Numbered from the stretch's first letter, positions 34,377-42,876 are shown. The stretch: DNA of 64,000 bases from Sinomonas gamaensis (GCF_005876955.1 NZ_SSCL01000013.1:1-64000), one strand, 5' to 3'. Notes: generated by a model from the letters alone, not told the origin. A program made the numbers and translations.

Positions 34377-35717
34377 CTAGAAACCGATTGTCGGCGTGGC
34401 CCTCAACGCATTAGCTGTCCTATCTGCGATGACCTGCGCCTCGCTCCCGGAGTCAAGAATTGTGTTCCGAGCTGATTCGGAATCGATCATCACCGTCGTC
34501 ACCGCGAGACGGTCCGCAGCCTCGGTCGTCAACAGGGCGTCCACTTGACCTGAGTAACAGGAGTCGTTCGACGTGGAGCGAACGTCCATCGCCACCACGT
34601 GGTTGTTGGAGACGAAGTTGCCGGTACCCTCGACCAGCCGGATGATGACCGGCGTGGCGCCCTGCGGCCGGATGCGTTGCGAGTCGATGATCTGGGAGAA
34701 GTGGTTGCCGACGACGGAGTTGTTGCTGCCGCTCATGCGGAGGAGGCCGTTGAGGTCGTCGAGTCCGTTGTCGACTCCGAAGAAGGGCGTCCAGGGCTCA
34801 TGGTCGCGCAGGAAGTGGTTGGTGGCCACGAGGTTCTCGGAGCTGTTCGCTGCCAGGACCACCATCCCGGGGTAGAAGGAATGCAGGCGGTTATTGGTGA
34901 CGCTCGAACGCGTGACGCCTTCGAGGCGGACGCTGCTCGCGCCGCGGGGGAAGACGTTGTTCGCGGTGATGAGGAGCCCGCCGTGGTTCTGGGCGTAGAT
35001 CGAGTGGCCCTTGGGCCCTGCTCCGATGAGGTTGTCGGTGATCTTTGATGCCTGCCCCCACCCGCGCAGCTCGATGCAGCTTCCGCATTCGGCGATGAAG
35101 TTGTCGTGGATGGAGAGTGCGTCCGCGTTGTAGATGGTCAGGGCGTTCTCGAGGTAGACGAACCCCATGCCGGTGACGCGGAAGGAGTCGTTGGCGCTCG
35201 CGACATAGATGCCGGTCCTGCCGTTGACGTAGGTGTTCTCGGGGTGCATCCCCGTGCCGTCCGGGTCGAAGTGCAGGCCGTCGATGCAGAAGTTGGAGAA
35301 CTCGACCGAGCTGATCCGGGGGCTCCCGCTCCGGTTGATGTAGAAGGCGGCTCGCTCGGATTCCTCTGCGTCTCCGTCGGGGGGAAGGTCGACGAGGATA
35401 CGGCTGCCTCCGGGCCATAGCTCGTGCAGGTCGGGCCATTCGTCTTCTGGGACATTGAATCGGATGCTCGAGGACGTGAAACCGTGCCCCGAGCCTTCGA
35501 TCCTGAGGAAGCTGACGTCGATGACCACCTGGGTGCGAAGGCGGTAGTCGCCGGGCGGGATGTAGATCACCGCGCCGGGCTTTCCGCCGTCGTCCGCGTC
35601 GGCGGCGGTCTGCCGGTCCTTGACGTCGGCGATGATGCTGTTGATCACCTCCCCGACGTCCTTGGCCGGGTTGCCGACGGGCCACGTCGTCACGTCGTAG
35701 TAGTTGCTGCTTGACAT
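34377..35717 (-). CDS. GH91 family enzyme, probable cytoplasmic difructose anhydride hydrolase
   Basis: A 446-residue right-handed beta-helix protein of glycoside hydrolase family 91, which holds inulin fructotransferases and the related difructose anhydride (DFA) III hydrolase. N-terminus SNYYDVTTWPVGNP and VIYIPPGDYRLRTQVVIDV are family hallmarks. Asp205 and Glu216 in HDNFIAECGSCIELRGWG keep the 11-residue spacing of the catalytic pair known from the Bacillus fructotransferase. There is no signal peptide; GGGGAAG precedes the ATG at 35717, so the protein is cytoplasmic. Together with the GH32 and importer genes this favours DFA hydrolase (to inulobiose) over inulin lyase. DFA I versus III cannot be told. 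Confidence 0.85.
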   Translation of the reverse strand: MSSSNYYDVTTWPVGNPAKDVGEVINSIIADVKDRQTAADADDGGKPGAVIYIPPGDYRLRTQVVIDVSFLRIEGSGHGFTSSSIRFNVPEDEWPDLHELWPGGSRILVDLPPDGDAEESERAAFYINRSGSPRISSVEFSNFCIDGLHFDPDGTGMHPENTYVNGRTGIYVASANDSFRVTGMGFVYLENALTIYNADALSIHDNFIAECGSCIELRGWGQASKITDNLIGAGPKGHSIYAQNHGGLLITANNVFPRGASSVRLEGVTRSSVTNNRLHSFYPGMVVLAANSSENLVATNHFLRDHEPWTPFFGVDNGLDDLNGLLRMSGSNNSVVGNHFSQIIDSQRIRPQGATPVIIRLVEGTGNFVSNNHVVAMDVRSTSNDSCYSGQVDALLTTEAADRLAVTTVMIDSESARNTILDSGSEAQVIADRTANALRATPTIGF

Positions 35718-35745
35718 GGTTCTTCCCCTTGCAGTGTGACGGAGC

Positions 35746-37089
35746 TCAGCCGAGCGGATAGACCGTGCCATTGGCATCGCGGGACGCGAGCGTGGCGCAG
35801 CCCACCCGGGGTGCCGGGAAGGCGAGGGCGCCGAAGGAGCCAATGATTTCGACGATGGGACCGTCGACGACCACTCTCACCGGGTCGCTGCACGGAACGG
35901 ACCACTGCCCGGCGTCGGAGGTCGCCGTGAGGCTGCCTCCCGCGGGCCCCTGGGTTCGCTCAAGCCGGAACACGTTCCGGATGCCCTCGTCGAGCGAGAG
36001 GCTGCCTCCATGCGACCACTCCACATCGAAGGCGGCGCCGACCGGCATTTCGCCCCCCTCGAGTGCCGCGAGCGGTCGGCCGAACCCCCGGCGTCCCTTC
36101 AGGCCCAGCGGGAGGCGGACCTCGAGGCGGTCTCCGACGAGCGCGAGCTCATGAGGCAGGCTGTGCGCGCCAGCCCAGCCCGCGTCCGCGTCGGAGACGT
36201 TGCGGAGCCAGTAGACGATCCCCGGATTGTCGGCTTTGTCGCGGTAGACCGACCCGGCGTAGTAGGAGGGGCCATAGGTGAGCCGGCGCCAGGGCGTCTC
36301 GGCGATGAAGCGTCCATCGACGATGTTCCCGAGGGCATAGGCCTCGTAGTGCGGGCGCACCGGCTCCCAGACGGAGACGAGGAGCGCCCACTTGTCCCCG
36401 ACGCGAACGGCTTGGGGGCACTCCCAGACGGAGCCTGTCCAGACGCCGTCGGTCTCGCTCGTGTGGCGCGAGGCGAAGACGCCCTCGTAGCGCCAGGCGG
36501 CAAGGTCCTCCGAGGTCCAGGAGTAGGCGAGTGCGGTCCCGTCAGGGCGGCCGGAGCCGATGATCATGCGCCAGCAGGTCCCGTCGTGGAAGACCAGGGG
36601 GTCCCGAAACGCCACCGACTCCTCCCCTTCGGGCAGTTCGGCGACGACCGGGCCCTTGACCCAGTGCTCCCAGCTGACGCCACTGCCCGGAGCCGGACAC
36701 GCGGTGCGGGCCCTGCCGATCTCGAAGGCGTCGTCGTCAACTGAGGTGTAGAACAGGGTGCCTGTCCCGCCCGGCCCCGTCGCGATGCTGCCGGACCAGC
36801 AGCCGCCGTCGCCCTCTCCCGGCTCGAGGGCAATCGGCCCGACTCGCCACGTCAGGAGGTCGTCGGAGGTGGCGTGCCCCCATCGGCATTGCGGGGCCCA
36901 ATCGGCGGACCCGGGGATGTGCTGGTAGAAGAGGTGGTACTGGCCGCCGTGGAAGGTCAGCCCGAGAGGATCGTTGATCCATCCCGAGGGGGATGTGAAG
37001 TGGAAGGCCGGGCGCGAGAGCTTCTGTCCCGTCGCGTTGCTGGGGTCTGTGGTGACGGGACTTTCGTCGGTCGCGGAATGCTGTGGCAT
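35746..37089 (-). CDS. GH32 family beta-fructosidase (cytoplasmic)
   Basis: A 447-residue five-bladed propeller glycosidase that releases fructose from fructosides. Catalytic residues: nucleophile Asp40 in GWINDPLGL, transition-state stabiliser Asp163 in AFRDP, acid/base Glu223 in VWECPQ. The first motif reads INDPLG instead of MNDPNG. No signal peptide, so the substrate must be imported; inulobiose made by the neighbouring GH91 enzyme is the best guess, sucrose or levanbiose alternatives. It lies 28 bp upstream of the GH91 gene in the same operon. Confidence 0.9.
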   Translation of the reverse strand: MPQHSATDESPVTTDPSNATGQKLSRPAFHFTSPSGWINDPLGLTFHGGQYHLFYQHIPGSADWAPQCRWGHATSDDLLTWRVGPIALEPGEGDGGCWSGSIATGPGGTGTLFYTSVDDDAFEIGRARTACPAPGSGVSWEHWVKGPVVAELPEGEESVAFRDPLVFHDGTCWRMIIGSGRPDGTALAYSWTSEDLAAWRYEGVFASRHTSETDGVWTGSVWECPQAVRVGDKWALLVSVWEPVRPHYEAYALGNIVDGRFIAETPWRRLTYGPSYYAGSVYRDKADNPGIVYWLRNVSDADAGWAGAHSLPHELALVGDRLEVRLPLGLKGRRGFGRPLAALEGGEMPVGAAFDVEWSHGGSLSLDEGIRNVFRLERTQGPAGGSLTATSDAGQWSVPCSDPVRVVVDGPIVEIIGSFGALAFPAPRVGCATLASRDANGTVYPLG

Positions 37090-37129
37090 GAAGAGTCTCT
37101 CTGTGAATCGTTGTGTGTCGTCGGGCTTC

Positions 37130-38167
37130 TCAGGCCTGCCGGGGAGCGGCGACCGAGTCTCGGGGCACGAGCGGGCAGGGCAGCAGGACGGGCTCGAAGG
37201 GCCCCGCAGCGTGGTCGCTTCCCTCGGCGAGCATCTCGGCTGCGGTCTCGAGCGCCCAGGCACCCATCTCGTAGTGCGGCAGGGCGACCGTTGTCAGGGC
37301 GGGGAAGATGTTGGCCGCGATGATCTCCTGGTTGTCGAAACCGACGATGGAGATGTCTTGCGGGATCCGCAGCCCGAGTTCGCGGCAGGCGCGGTACGCG
37401 CCCATCGCCATGCGGTCGTTGTAGCAGAAGAGAGCCGTCGGGTGGGAGCGGGTCAAGATCTCCTTGGCGAGCTCGTAGCCTTCCGCGGTCTCCGATACCG
37501 TCTCGCCCACGAGGTTCTCGTCGTACGGAATGCGGTTTTCGGCGAGGACCTGCCGGTAGGCGGCCAGGCGCCCATGGGTGGCGGGGACGTCGTCGTTGTT
37601 GTTCAGGAAGGCGATCCGGCGGTGGCCGGCGTCGACAAGGTGCCGCACGGCGGCGACGCCGCCGCCGACCTCGTCGGGTACGACGGCGGGGAGCGCGCCC
37701 GCGGCGTCCGTGGCGTCGATGAGGACGGCGGGCACGGCGCCCAGGTTCGGGGGGAGGGTGATCCTGCGGTGGTACATGGTGGCGTACAGGATGGCATCGA
37801 CCTGCCGGTCGAGGAGTGCCTGCACGTCCGCTTGGTGCGCTGTGACGCCGTCGCCCCTCTCGGTGCTGACGATGACCAAGGTGAGGCCGTGGGCGCGCGC
37901 GGCCTCCTGGGCTCCGAGGATGATCCTGCCCGCGTGGGGCGTGGTCGCGATCTCTTCGCTCAGGAGCCCGATCAGTCCCGATCGTCGGGTCCGCAGAGCC
38001 TGTGCGACCCGGTTTGGCCCGTAGCCCAGGGACTTCGCGGCCTCGCGGACGCGGTTCCTGGTCTCCTCGGCCACACGGGTGTGCGGCGTCTCGTTGAGCA
38101 CATGCGAGACAGTCGTCACGGAGACGCCCGCAAGCTTGGCCACATCTCGGATGCCCGCGGTCTTCAC
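37130..38167 (-). CDS. LacI family regulator of the fructan/DFA locus
   Basis: A 345-residue LacI/GalR repressor. The DNA-binding domain MKTAGIRDVAKLAGVSVTTV then SHVLNE and the hinge RVAQALRTRRSGLIGLL are followed by a periplasmic-binding-protein-like sensor ending in a normal dimer interface. It sits between the ABC permease genes and the GH32-GH91 pair, all leftward, and LacI-type palindromes lie in the promoter region at 41.36-41.56 kb. The effector is presumably a fructoside or fructose. Confidence 0.9.
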   Translation of the reverse strand: MKTAGIRDVAKLAGVSVTTVSHVLNETPHTRVAEETRNRVREAAKSLGYGPNRVAQALRTRRSGLIGLLSEEIATTPHAGRIILGAQEAARAHGLTLVIVSTERGDGVTAHQADVQALLDRQVDAILYATMYHRRITLPPNLGAVPAVLIDATDAAGALPAVVPDEVGGGVAAVRHLVDAGHRRIAFLNNNDDVPATHGRLAAYRQVLAENRIPYDENLVGETVSETAEGYELAKEILTRSHPTALFCYNDRMAMGAYRACRELGLRIPQDISIVGFDNQEIIAANIFPALTTVALPHYEMGAWALETAAEMLAEGSDHAAGPFEPVLLPCPLVPRDSVAAPRQA

Positions 38168-38226
38168 ACGGATCCCTTCCCCGGGTTCTCCATGGCGTGA
38201 TTATTCCTTTCAACCGGCGCGGGGCG

Positions 38227-39066
38227 TCAGCCCTTGACCGCGCCGAGGGTGAGTCCGGCGACGATGCGCCGCTGGAGGAGGAGAGTCAGCAGGATCACCG
38301 GGACCGAATAGACGACCGCGAGTGCCGTCATCGAGCCCCAGTCCAATCCGAACTGGGTCTGGAAATTGGCGATCACCACGGGAGTCGTCTGCGCCCGCAC
38401 CGCCGTCAGGAGCAGGGCGAAGAGGAACTCGTTCCACGAGGCCAGGAACGCGAAGATCGCGGTCACGGCGACACCCCCGGACGCCACCGGGATGACGACG
38501 CGCCAGAGCGCGCCGAGGCGGGAGCACCCGTCGATCTTTGCGGCCTCCTCGAGGTCTGACGGCACTGCCTCGAAGAAGCTGGACATCAGCCAAATCGAAA
38601 GCGGCAGCGAAATGGTCGTGTGGGCGATAGCGAGAGCGATCGAGGTATCGGACAGTCCCAGGTTCCGGAAGATGGAGAGCATCGGAACGCCGACCACGAT
38701 CGGCGGGACCATACGGGTCACCAGGGCCGCGACGATGAAGAACCGGCCCGTCCGGGTCTTGTAGCGCACCACCGCATACGCAGCGGGCAGCCCCAGCGCG
38801 AGGGAGAACAGCGTGCTCAGTGAAGCCGTGACGACGCTGTTGACGAACGATGCCACGACGCCGCCCTTCGAGAGCGCGGCGACGTAGTTGGCCACGGTCC
38901 ACTGGCTCGGGAGCACCTTCGGCGGAACCGCGATGGTCTCAAGCGGCGACTTGAACGACGTCAGCAGCATGTACAGGAAGGGGAAGCCGTACAGGAGCAC
39001 GACCGCGGCGAGCAGGATCCAGAGGATCGTCTTCGAGCTGAGCTTGCGGACTTCGAGACCGTTCAT
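38227..39066 (-). CDS. Carbohydrate ABC transporter permease, MalG type
   Basis: A 279-residue inner-membrane subunit with six helices and the cytoplasmic EAA loop LEEAAKIDGCSRLGALWRVVIP that contacts the ATPase. Its start overlaps the stop of the MalF-type gene by 4 bp. With the partner and the lipoprotein it makes a CUT1 importer. No ATPase gene is found in the window, so a shared MsiK-like ATPase is likely. Confidence 0.92.
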   Translation of the reverse strand: MNGLEVRKLSSKTILWILLAAVVLLYGFPFLYMLLTSFKSPLETIAVPPKVLPSQWTVANYVAALSKGGVVASFVNSVVTASLSTLFSLALGLPAAYAVVRYKTRTGRFFIVAALVTRMVPPIVVGVPMLSIFRNLGLSDTSIALAIAHTTISLPLSIWLMSSFFEAVPSDLEEAAKIDGCSRLGALWRVVIPVASGGVAVTAIFAFLASWNEFLFALLLTAVRAQTTPVVIANFQTQFGLDWGSMTALAVVYSVPVILLTLLLQRRIVAGLTLGAVKG

Positions 39067-39920
39067 GGCTTCTCCTCACTTCCAGGACGCCAGATCGAGA
39101 GGATCGCGACGAGCGCGACCGCCAGCATGACGACGAGGTATACCGTGCCCATCGCGCTTGCCAGGCCGGGGTCGCCGAAGCGGACCATGGTCCGGTAGAT
39201 CAGGAGCGAGAGCGTCTCGGTGCTGGATTGGGGCCCGCCGTTGGTCTGGATGAGGATGACGTCGAAGGCCCGGGCGGCGTCGATCCCGCGCACGATGAGC
39301 GCGACGGCGATGACCGGGCGCAGGAGCGGCAGCAGGATCCGGAACAGGATCGTCGGGTATCGCGCACCGTCGATGCGGGCCGCCTCGATCACATCGCCTG
39401 GGATGTTCTGCAGGCCCGCGAACAGCACGAGCGTGATGAAGGAGGTGGTGAGCCAGATGTCCGGGATGGCAACCGAGAACAGGGCGATGTTCGGGTTGGA
39501 CAGCCATTGGACGTCCGAGCTCGAGTGCATGATGCCGACTCTGGTCAGCAGTTCGTTGACGATGCCGAAATTGTCGATCAGCAGGAACCGCCACAGGAGG
39601 CCCGCCACGATCGGGGCGATCATGAGCGGGTAGAGGAACACCGTCCTGAAGACCCGGGACGCATTGCCCAGTGCCGAGAAGATGAGCGCCACGGCCAGGC
39701 CGAGGACGAACTCGAGCGTCACCACGATCACCGCGTACAGCAGCGTCCGCCACGACGCGTTGAGGAAGTCAGCGTCCTGGAAGAGCCGGACGTAGTTCCC
39801 GAAGCCGACGAACTCCCGCGAGCCCCCGGCGATTGGCGCGATCTTGTAGAATCCGTCGACGACGAACTGCACGAGCGGCCAGCCGATGAAGACGGTCAGG
39901 AATGCCCCGGCGGGCAGCAT
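39063..39920 (-). CDS. Carbohydrate ABC transporter permease, MalF type
   Basis: A 285-residue permease with EAA loop IEAARIDGARYPTILFRILLP. The first start codon in this frame is ATG 39920, in the middle of helix one (MLPAGAFLTVFIGWPL). The preceding in-frame codons read RKTRVRLTDRRFAALL, clearly the missing cytoplasmic lead, but contain no ATG, GTG or TTG, so either a rare start is used or the N-terminus is slightly shortened. A strong hairpin separates it from the binding-protein gene. Confidence 0.88.
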   Translation of the reverse strand: MLPAGAFLTVFIGWPLVQFVVDGFYKIAPIAGGSREFVGFGNYVRLFQDADFLNASWRTLLYAVIVVTLEFVLGLAVALIFSALGNASRVFRTVFLYPLMIAPIVAGLLWRFLLIDNFGIVNELLTRVGIMHSSSDVQWLSNPNIALFSVAIPDIWLTTSFITLVLFAGLQNIPGDVIEAARIDGARYPTILFRILLPLLRPVIAVALIVRGIDAARAFDVILIQTNGGPQSSTETLSLLIYRTMVRFGDPGLASAMGTVYLVVMLAVALVAILSIWRPGSEEKP

Positions 39921-39981
39921 CAGCAGGGCCGCGAAGCGGCGGTCGGTCAGACGGACCCGTGTCTTTCTTGCCGGCGACCGC

Positions 39982-40008
39982 CGCGGGTGGCCGGTGAGGC
40001 CACCCGCG
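39982..40008. promoter_or_regulatory. Intercistronic hairpin between binding-protein and permease genes
   Basis: CGCGGGTGGCC (39982-39992) and GGCCACCCGCG (39998-40008) form an 11-bp stem with a GGTGA loop, 11 bp past the binding-protein stop. Such hairpins often keep the binding protein in excess over the permeases by partial termination or 3' end protection. Confidence 0.7.
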
Positions 40009-40018
40009 CGGTCCGCGA

Positions 40019-41290
40019 CTACTTGACTAGCGATTGGACCTGCTCCTTCGCAGCGTTCAGCAGGGCCTGGTCATCGGCCCCTGGCTGGAGCGACTTCTGG
40101 ATCATCGGCACTAGCACGGTGTCCACGATCTGCTGCCACTTCGGCGTTGCCGGACGTGGGATCGTGTTCGGGGCATTGAGCGTGTCGATCAGCGGCTTGT
40201 AGTTCTCATAGCCGGGCTGGTTCTCGTACTTCGAGAACGCCGACTTGCGGGCCACGAGGCCCAGGGAGGTCTGCGCCGCAAGCTCGTTGTGGTCGTAGGC
40301 GAACTTCACGAAGTCCGACGCGGCCTGCTGCTGCCCTCTGGCCTTGGGCACCGAGAGGTACCACGCGCCCGGGACACCGGCGACGCCGCCTGGGCCGGCG
40401 ATCATCTCGGCGACTCCGACCTTGCCGTTGACCGCGGCGTCCTTGGGGATCGAGCGGTACTCGTGGCCCCAGAACAGCGACATTGCGGTCTTGCCTTGGT
40501 TGAAGAGGTTCTGGGCGGCAGCCCAGTCGACCTGAGCGGCACCCGGAGGGGCGTACTTGGCCAGGCTGTCGTCGAACTGGAGGGCCTTGAGGCTGTTCGC
40601 ATCGCCAAGGGTGACCTTCGAGCCGTCGTTGCTCACGACCATCGGCTGCTCGCCCGTCTGCGACAGCATCGCGAGGTACTCGGTCTCTACGGCACCCTTC
40701 ATGTCGGTGCCGTACATCCCGTCCTTGGTGAAGAACTGCGCCGCATCGAGGTACTGCTGCCACGTCGTCGGCGGCTTGAGGTCATAGCCGTACTTGGCCT
40801 TGAAGGCGGCCTGGTTGGCGGAGTCGTTGAAGAGGTCCTTGCGGTAGTAGAGGATCTCCGAGTTGGTCCACACCGGCATTCCGATGTACTTCCCGCCGAC
40901 GTTCGCCTCCTTGACCAGCGACGGGAACAGGTCGTTCTTCACATCATCGGTGAAGAGGCTGTCCAGCGGCGCGACCCCGTCCTTGAAGGCGGACAGCCAC
41001 ACCGCGTCCAGCGCGGCGACGTCGAACGAGACGCTGCCGGAGGTGAACTCGCTGTTGAGCCTGTTGTACAGGCCGTCGTAGGGCAGCTCGACGAAGGAGA
41101 CTTTCGTGCCCGTTTCCTTGGTGAACTCGTCTGCGATCGGCTGGAGCTCGGCGTGGCCGCCGGCCTCCACGAGGACCGTGATGGACTTCCCCGACGCCGA
41201 CGACGTGCTGCCGCCGACGCCGCAGCCGCTCATCGCGATGGCGGCGGTCGTGGCGAGCGCTGCCGCCACGGCGAGTTTCTTGCGAAGCAT
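40019..41290 (-). CDS. Sugar ABC transporter substrate-binding lipoprotein
   Basis: A 423-residue extracellular binding protein of the CUT1 class. The signal sequence MLRKKLAVAAALATTAAIAM runs into a lipobox around SGCGVGG, where the Cys is lipidated. The mature part has the two-lobed type with GHAELQPIADEFTKETGTKV at the start. First gene of the transport and fructosidase operon read leftward. The likely ligand, given the cytoplasmic GH91 and GH32, is difructose anhydride or a short fructo-oligosaccharide; that is inference. Confidence 0.9.
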   Translation of the reverse strand: MLRKKLAVAAALATTAAIAMSGCGVGGSTSSASGKSITVLVEAGGHAELQPIADEFTKETGTKVSFVELPYDGLYNRLNSEFTSGSVSFDVAALDAVWLSAFKDGVAPLDSLFTDDVKNDLFPSLVKEANVGGKYIGMPVWTNSEILYYRKDLFNDSANQAAFKAKYGYDLKPPTTWQQYLDAAQFFTKDGMYGTDMKGAVETEYLAMLSQTGEQPMVVSNDGSKVTLGDANSLKALQFDDSLAKYAPPGAAQVDWAAAQNLFNQGKTAMSLFWGHEYRSIPKDAAVNGKVGVAEMIAGPGGVAGVPGAWYLSVPKARGQQQAASDFVKFAYDHNELAAQTSLGLVARKSAFSKYENQPGYENYKPLIDTLNAPNTIPRPATPKWQQIVDTVLVPMIQKSLQPGADDQALLNAAKEQVQSLVK

Positions 41291-41362
41291 CCTTACTCCG
41301 AATCTTCCTCTGCAGTGGGGGGTCACTGCTGTCTGTGCGAACTTCAGGGGGATCAGACGCTT

Positions 41363-41380
41363 TGAGAAAACGTATTGGCA
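41363..41380. promoter_or_regulatory. LacI-type operator candidate 1
   Basis: TGAGAAAACGTATTGGCA is a partly symmetric 18-mer centred on CG, 73 bp upstream of the binding-protein start. It overlaps candidate 2, with centres 13 bp apart. Confidence 0.5.
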
Positions 41381-41393
41381 AAACGTCTTGGCA
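41376..41393. promoter_or_regulatory. LacI-type operator candidate 2
   Basis: TGGCAAAACGTCTTGGCA matches its own reverse complement at 14 of 18 positions and has the central CG of LacI-family sites. It lies between the leftward importer operon and the rightward GH91 pseudogene and probably controls both directions. Confidence 0.6.
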
Positions 41394-41538
41394 TGACGCT
41401 AGAGCTGCCGGAAGCGCACCGTCAAGTGCCAAAACCAGCCAAAATCTCCGCTCGCTCGGCCAAACTTTTTTGGCTTCCCGAGCCGTCTCGGGGGCGGTTG
41501 ACGGCCCTCCTTCCCATCCCAAAAGTGACGCATGCCGC

Positions 41539-41556
41539 AGACAAATCGTTTTGGCA
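41539..41556. promoter_or_regulatory. LacI-type operator candidate 3
   Basis: AGACAAATCGTTTTGGCA shares the CAAA-n-CG-n-TTTG core of the other two sites and lies 23 bp before the GTG start of the secreted GH91 pseudogene, consistent with former coregulation of that gene. Confidence 0.55.
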
Positions 41557-41578
41557 TTTTGGCAGTCGAAAGGATGTC

Positions 41579-41967
41579 GTGCCATTTATGACCGCACCAT
41601 CAGCGCCACGGGCTTGGGCCAGACGGGAAGTGCTGCAAGCGGCCGTGCTGTCCCTCGCTGCCGTTCCGCTCGCTGCGACGGCGACTGTGCCAGCGGCCGC
41701 GGGTGTTCCCGCCACCCCCGCGACGGAGCCGGCAGCTCTCGCTGCTGACTACCGCAGCATCATCGGCGTCCTCTGACCCATCGAGAGATAGGAACATCGA
41801 CACAGTGACCACCGTCTACGACGTCACGACCTGGAGCGTCCCGGGAAACCCCTCCGCCTCTCCCTACAACGACATCGGCCTCGTGATCAACAGCATCATC
41901 GCCGACATCAAATCCCAGCAGACGAGCCAAGCGTCCAAGCCCGGCGGCGTCATCTACATCCCGCCGC
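41579..41967 (+). pseudogene. Broken secreted GH91 inulin fructotransferase
   Basis: From GTG 41579 (or ATG 41588) the frame gives a twin-arginine-like signal peptide, WARREVLQAAVLSLAAVPLA, and a mature start DYRSIIGVL, then TGA at 41774. One frame over the protein resumes as DPSRDRNIDTVTTVYDVTTW, SVPGNPSASPYNDIGLVINS, IIADIKSQQT to VIYIPP, the exact N-terminus of a GH91 enzyme like the one at 34377-35717. Deleting one T near 41774 would join the frames. Homology stops at 41966, so over 80 percent of the enzyme, with the catalytic Asp and Glu, is gone. Two separate lesions make this a clear pseudogene. Confidence 0.88.
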
Positions 41968-42033
41968 GCGAGCAGATGGGTCCTGGTGCGCCGCCATCGC
42001 CCGGAGTGCGCCAGGGCTGTTGAGAGTAGGGTG

Positions 42034-42059
42034 ACTTCGAAGGACACCGGCTTCAAAGT
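42034..42059. promoter_or_regulatory. Inverted repeat in front of the IclR gene
   Basis: ACTTCGAAG (42034-42042) and CTTCAAAGT (42051-42059) are inverted with one mismatch around 8 bp, ending 24 bp before the GTG start. It may be the autoregulatory site of the IclR protein. Confidence 0.45.
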
Positions 42060-42083
42060 AGGCGGGCTACTACAATCGTCTGG

Positions 42084-42857
42084 GTGACGGACTCGGAGCG
42101 CTCTGACCCGACGCGTGAGAGTTCGGTGCTTCTGCGGGGTCTGGCGATTCTGGGGTGCTTCGACAGCCCCATGCCGGTTATTACGGCCGGGGCCATCGTC
42201 AAGCAGACGGGCCTTCCTCCGGCGACGGTGCACCGAATTCTGAGCATCCTCATCGAGGGAGGGGCGGTGGAAAGGGTGTCCCGGGGCTCGTACCGGTTGG
42301 GTTTGAAGATGTGGCGTCTTGGCTCGTCTGTTCCGCAGGCCCGGGTCCTCCGTGACGTTGCCCTGCCGTTCTTGGAGGATCTCTACGAGACTACTCACGA
42401 GGTTGTCCATCTGGCGGTGCGGGACGGTCTTGAAACCCTGTACATCGAGAAGATCTCGGGACGTGGCGCCGTCTCGGTCACGTCCCGCGTCGGTCGACGC
42501 CTTCCGCTTCATGCCACCGGTCCGGGAAAGGTCCTTCTGGCCTATGGGCCCCCGGAGGTCTTCGATCAGCTTGTGGCCCGGGGGCTACCCGCGCTCACTC
42601 CGCAGACGATCACGGACCCTGACGCGATTCGGCGTTCCATGGCGGAAATAAGGCGGTCCGGCTACGCGCTCTCGCGAGAAGAGTCATCGGCAGGGACCGC
42701 CTCGGTCGCCGCCCCGATCTTCGGCTCGCTGCGCGAGATCGTTGCCAGCGTCTCGGTGGTGGTTCCGGCGTCAACGTTCAATCCCCGGACGCTTGCGCCC
42801 GTCGTCAGGGCCGTGGCGCTGGGGATATCCCGCGGCATGGGAGCTCCGTCACGCTGA
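42084..42857 (+). CDS. IclR family regulator, probably of the mandelate/benzoylformate genes
   Basis: A 257-residue IclR regulator starting at GTG 42084. The winged helix (about 15-75) reads SVLLRGLAILGCFDSPMPVI then TGLPPATVHRILSILIEGGA; the effector domain has LHATGPGKVLLAYGPPEV and GYALSREESSAGTASVAAPI. IclR proteins often control aromatic acid catabolism. It is convergent with the MFS gene of the benzoylformate cluster, from which it is parted by a strong terminator, so the assignment to that cluster is by proximity. Confidence 0.88.
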   Translation: MTDSERSDPTRESSVLLRGLAILGCFDSPMPVITAGAIVKQTGLPPATVHRILSILIEGGAVERVSRGSYRLGLKMWRLGSSVPQARVLRDVALPFLEDLYETTHEVVHLAVRDGLETLYIEKISGRGAVSVTSRVGRRLPLHATGPGKVLLAYGPPEVFDQLVARGLPALTPQTITDPDAIRRSMAEIRRSGYALSREESSAGTASVAAPIFGSLREIVASVSVVVPASTFNPRTLAPVVRAVALGISRGMGAPSR

Positions 42858-42876
42858 GGTGTCAGACCGAATGCGT

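Noticed and set aside
34377-35717. Pectate lyase or other beta-helix polysaccharide lyase
   Set aside because: The YDVTTW...VIYIPPGDYRL start and the Asp-Glu pair 11 residues apart are GH91 features, and the neighbours handle fructosides.
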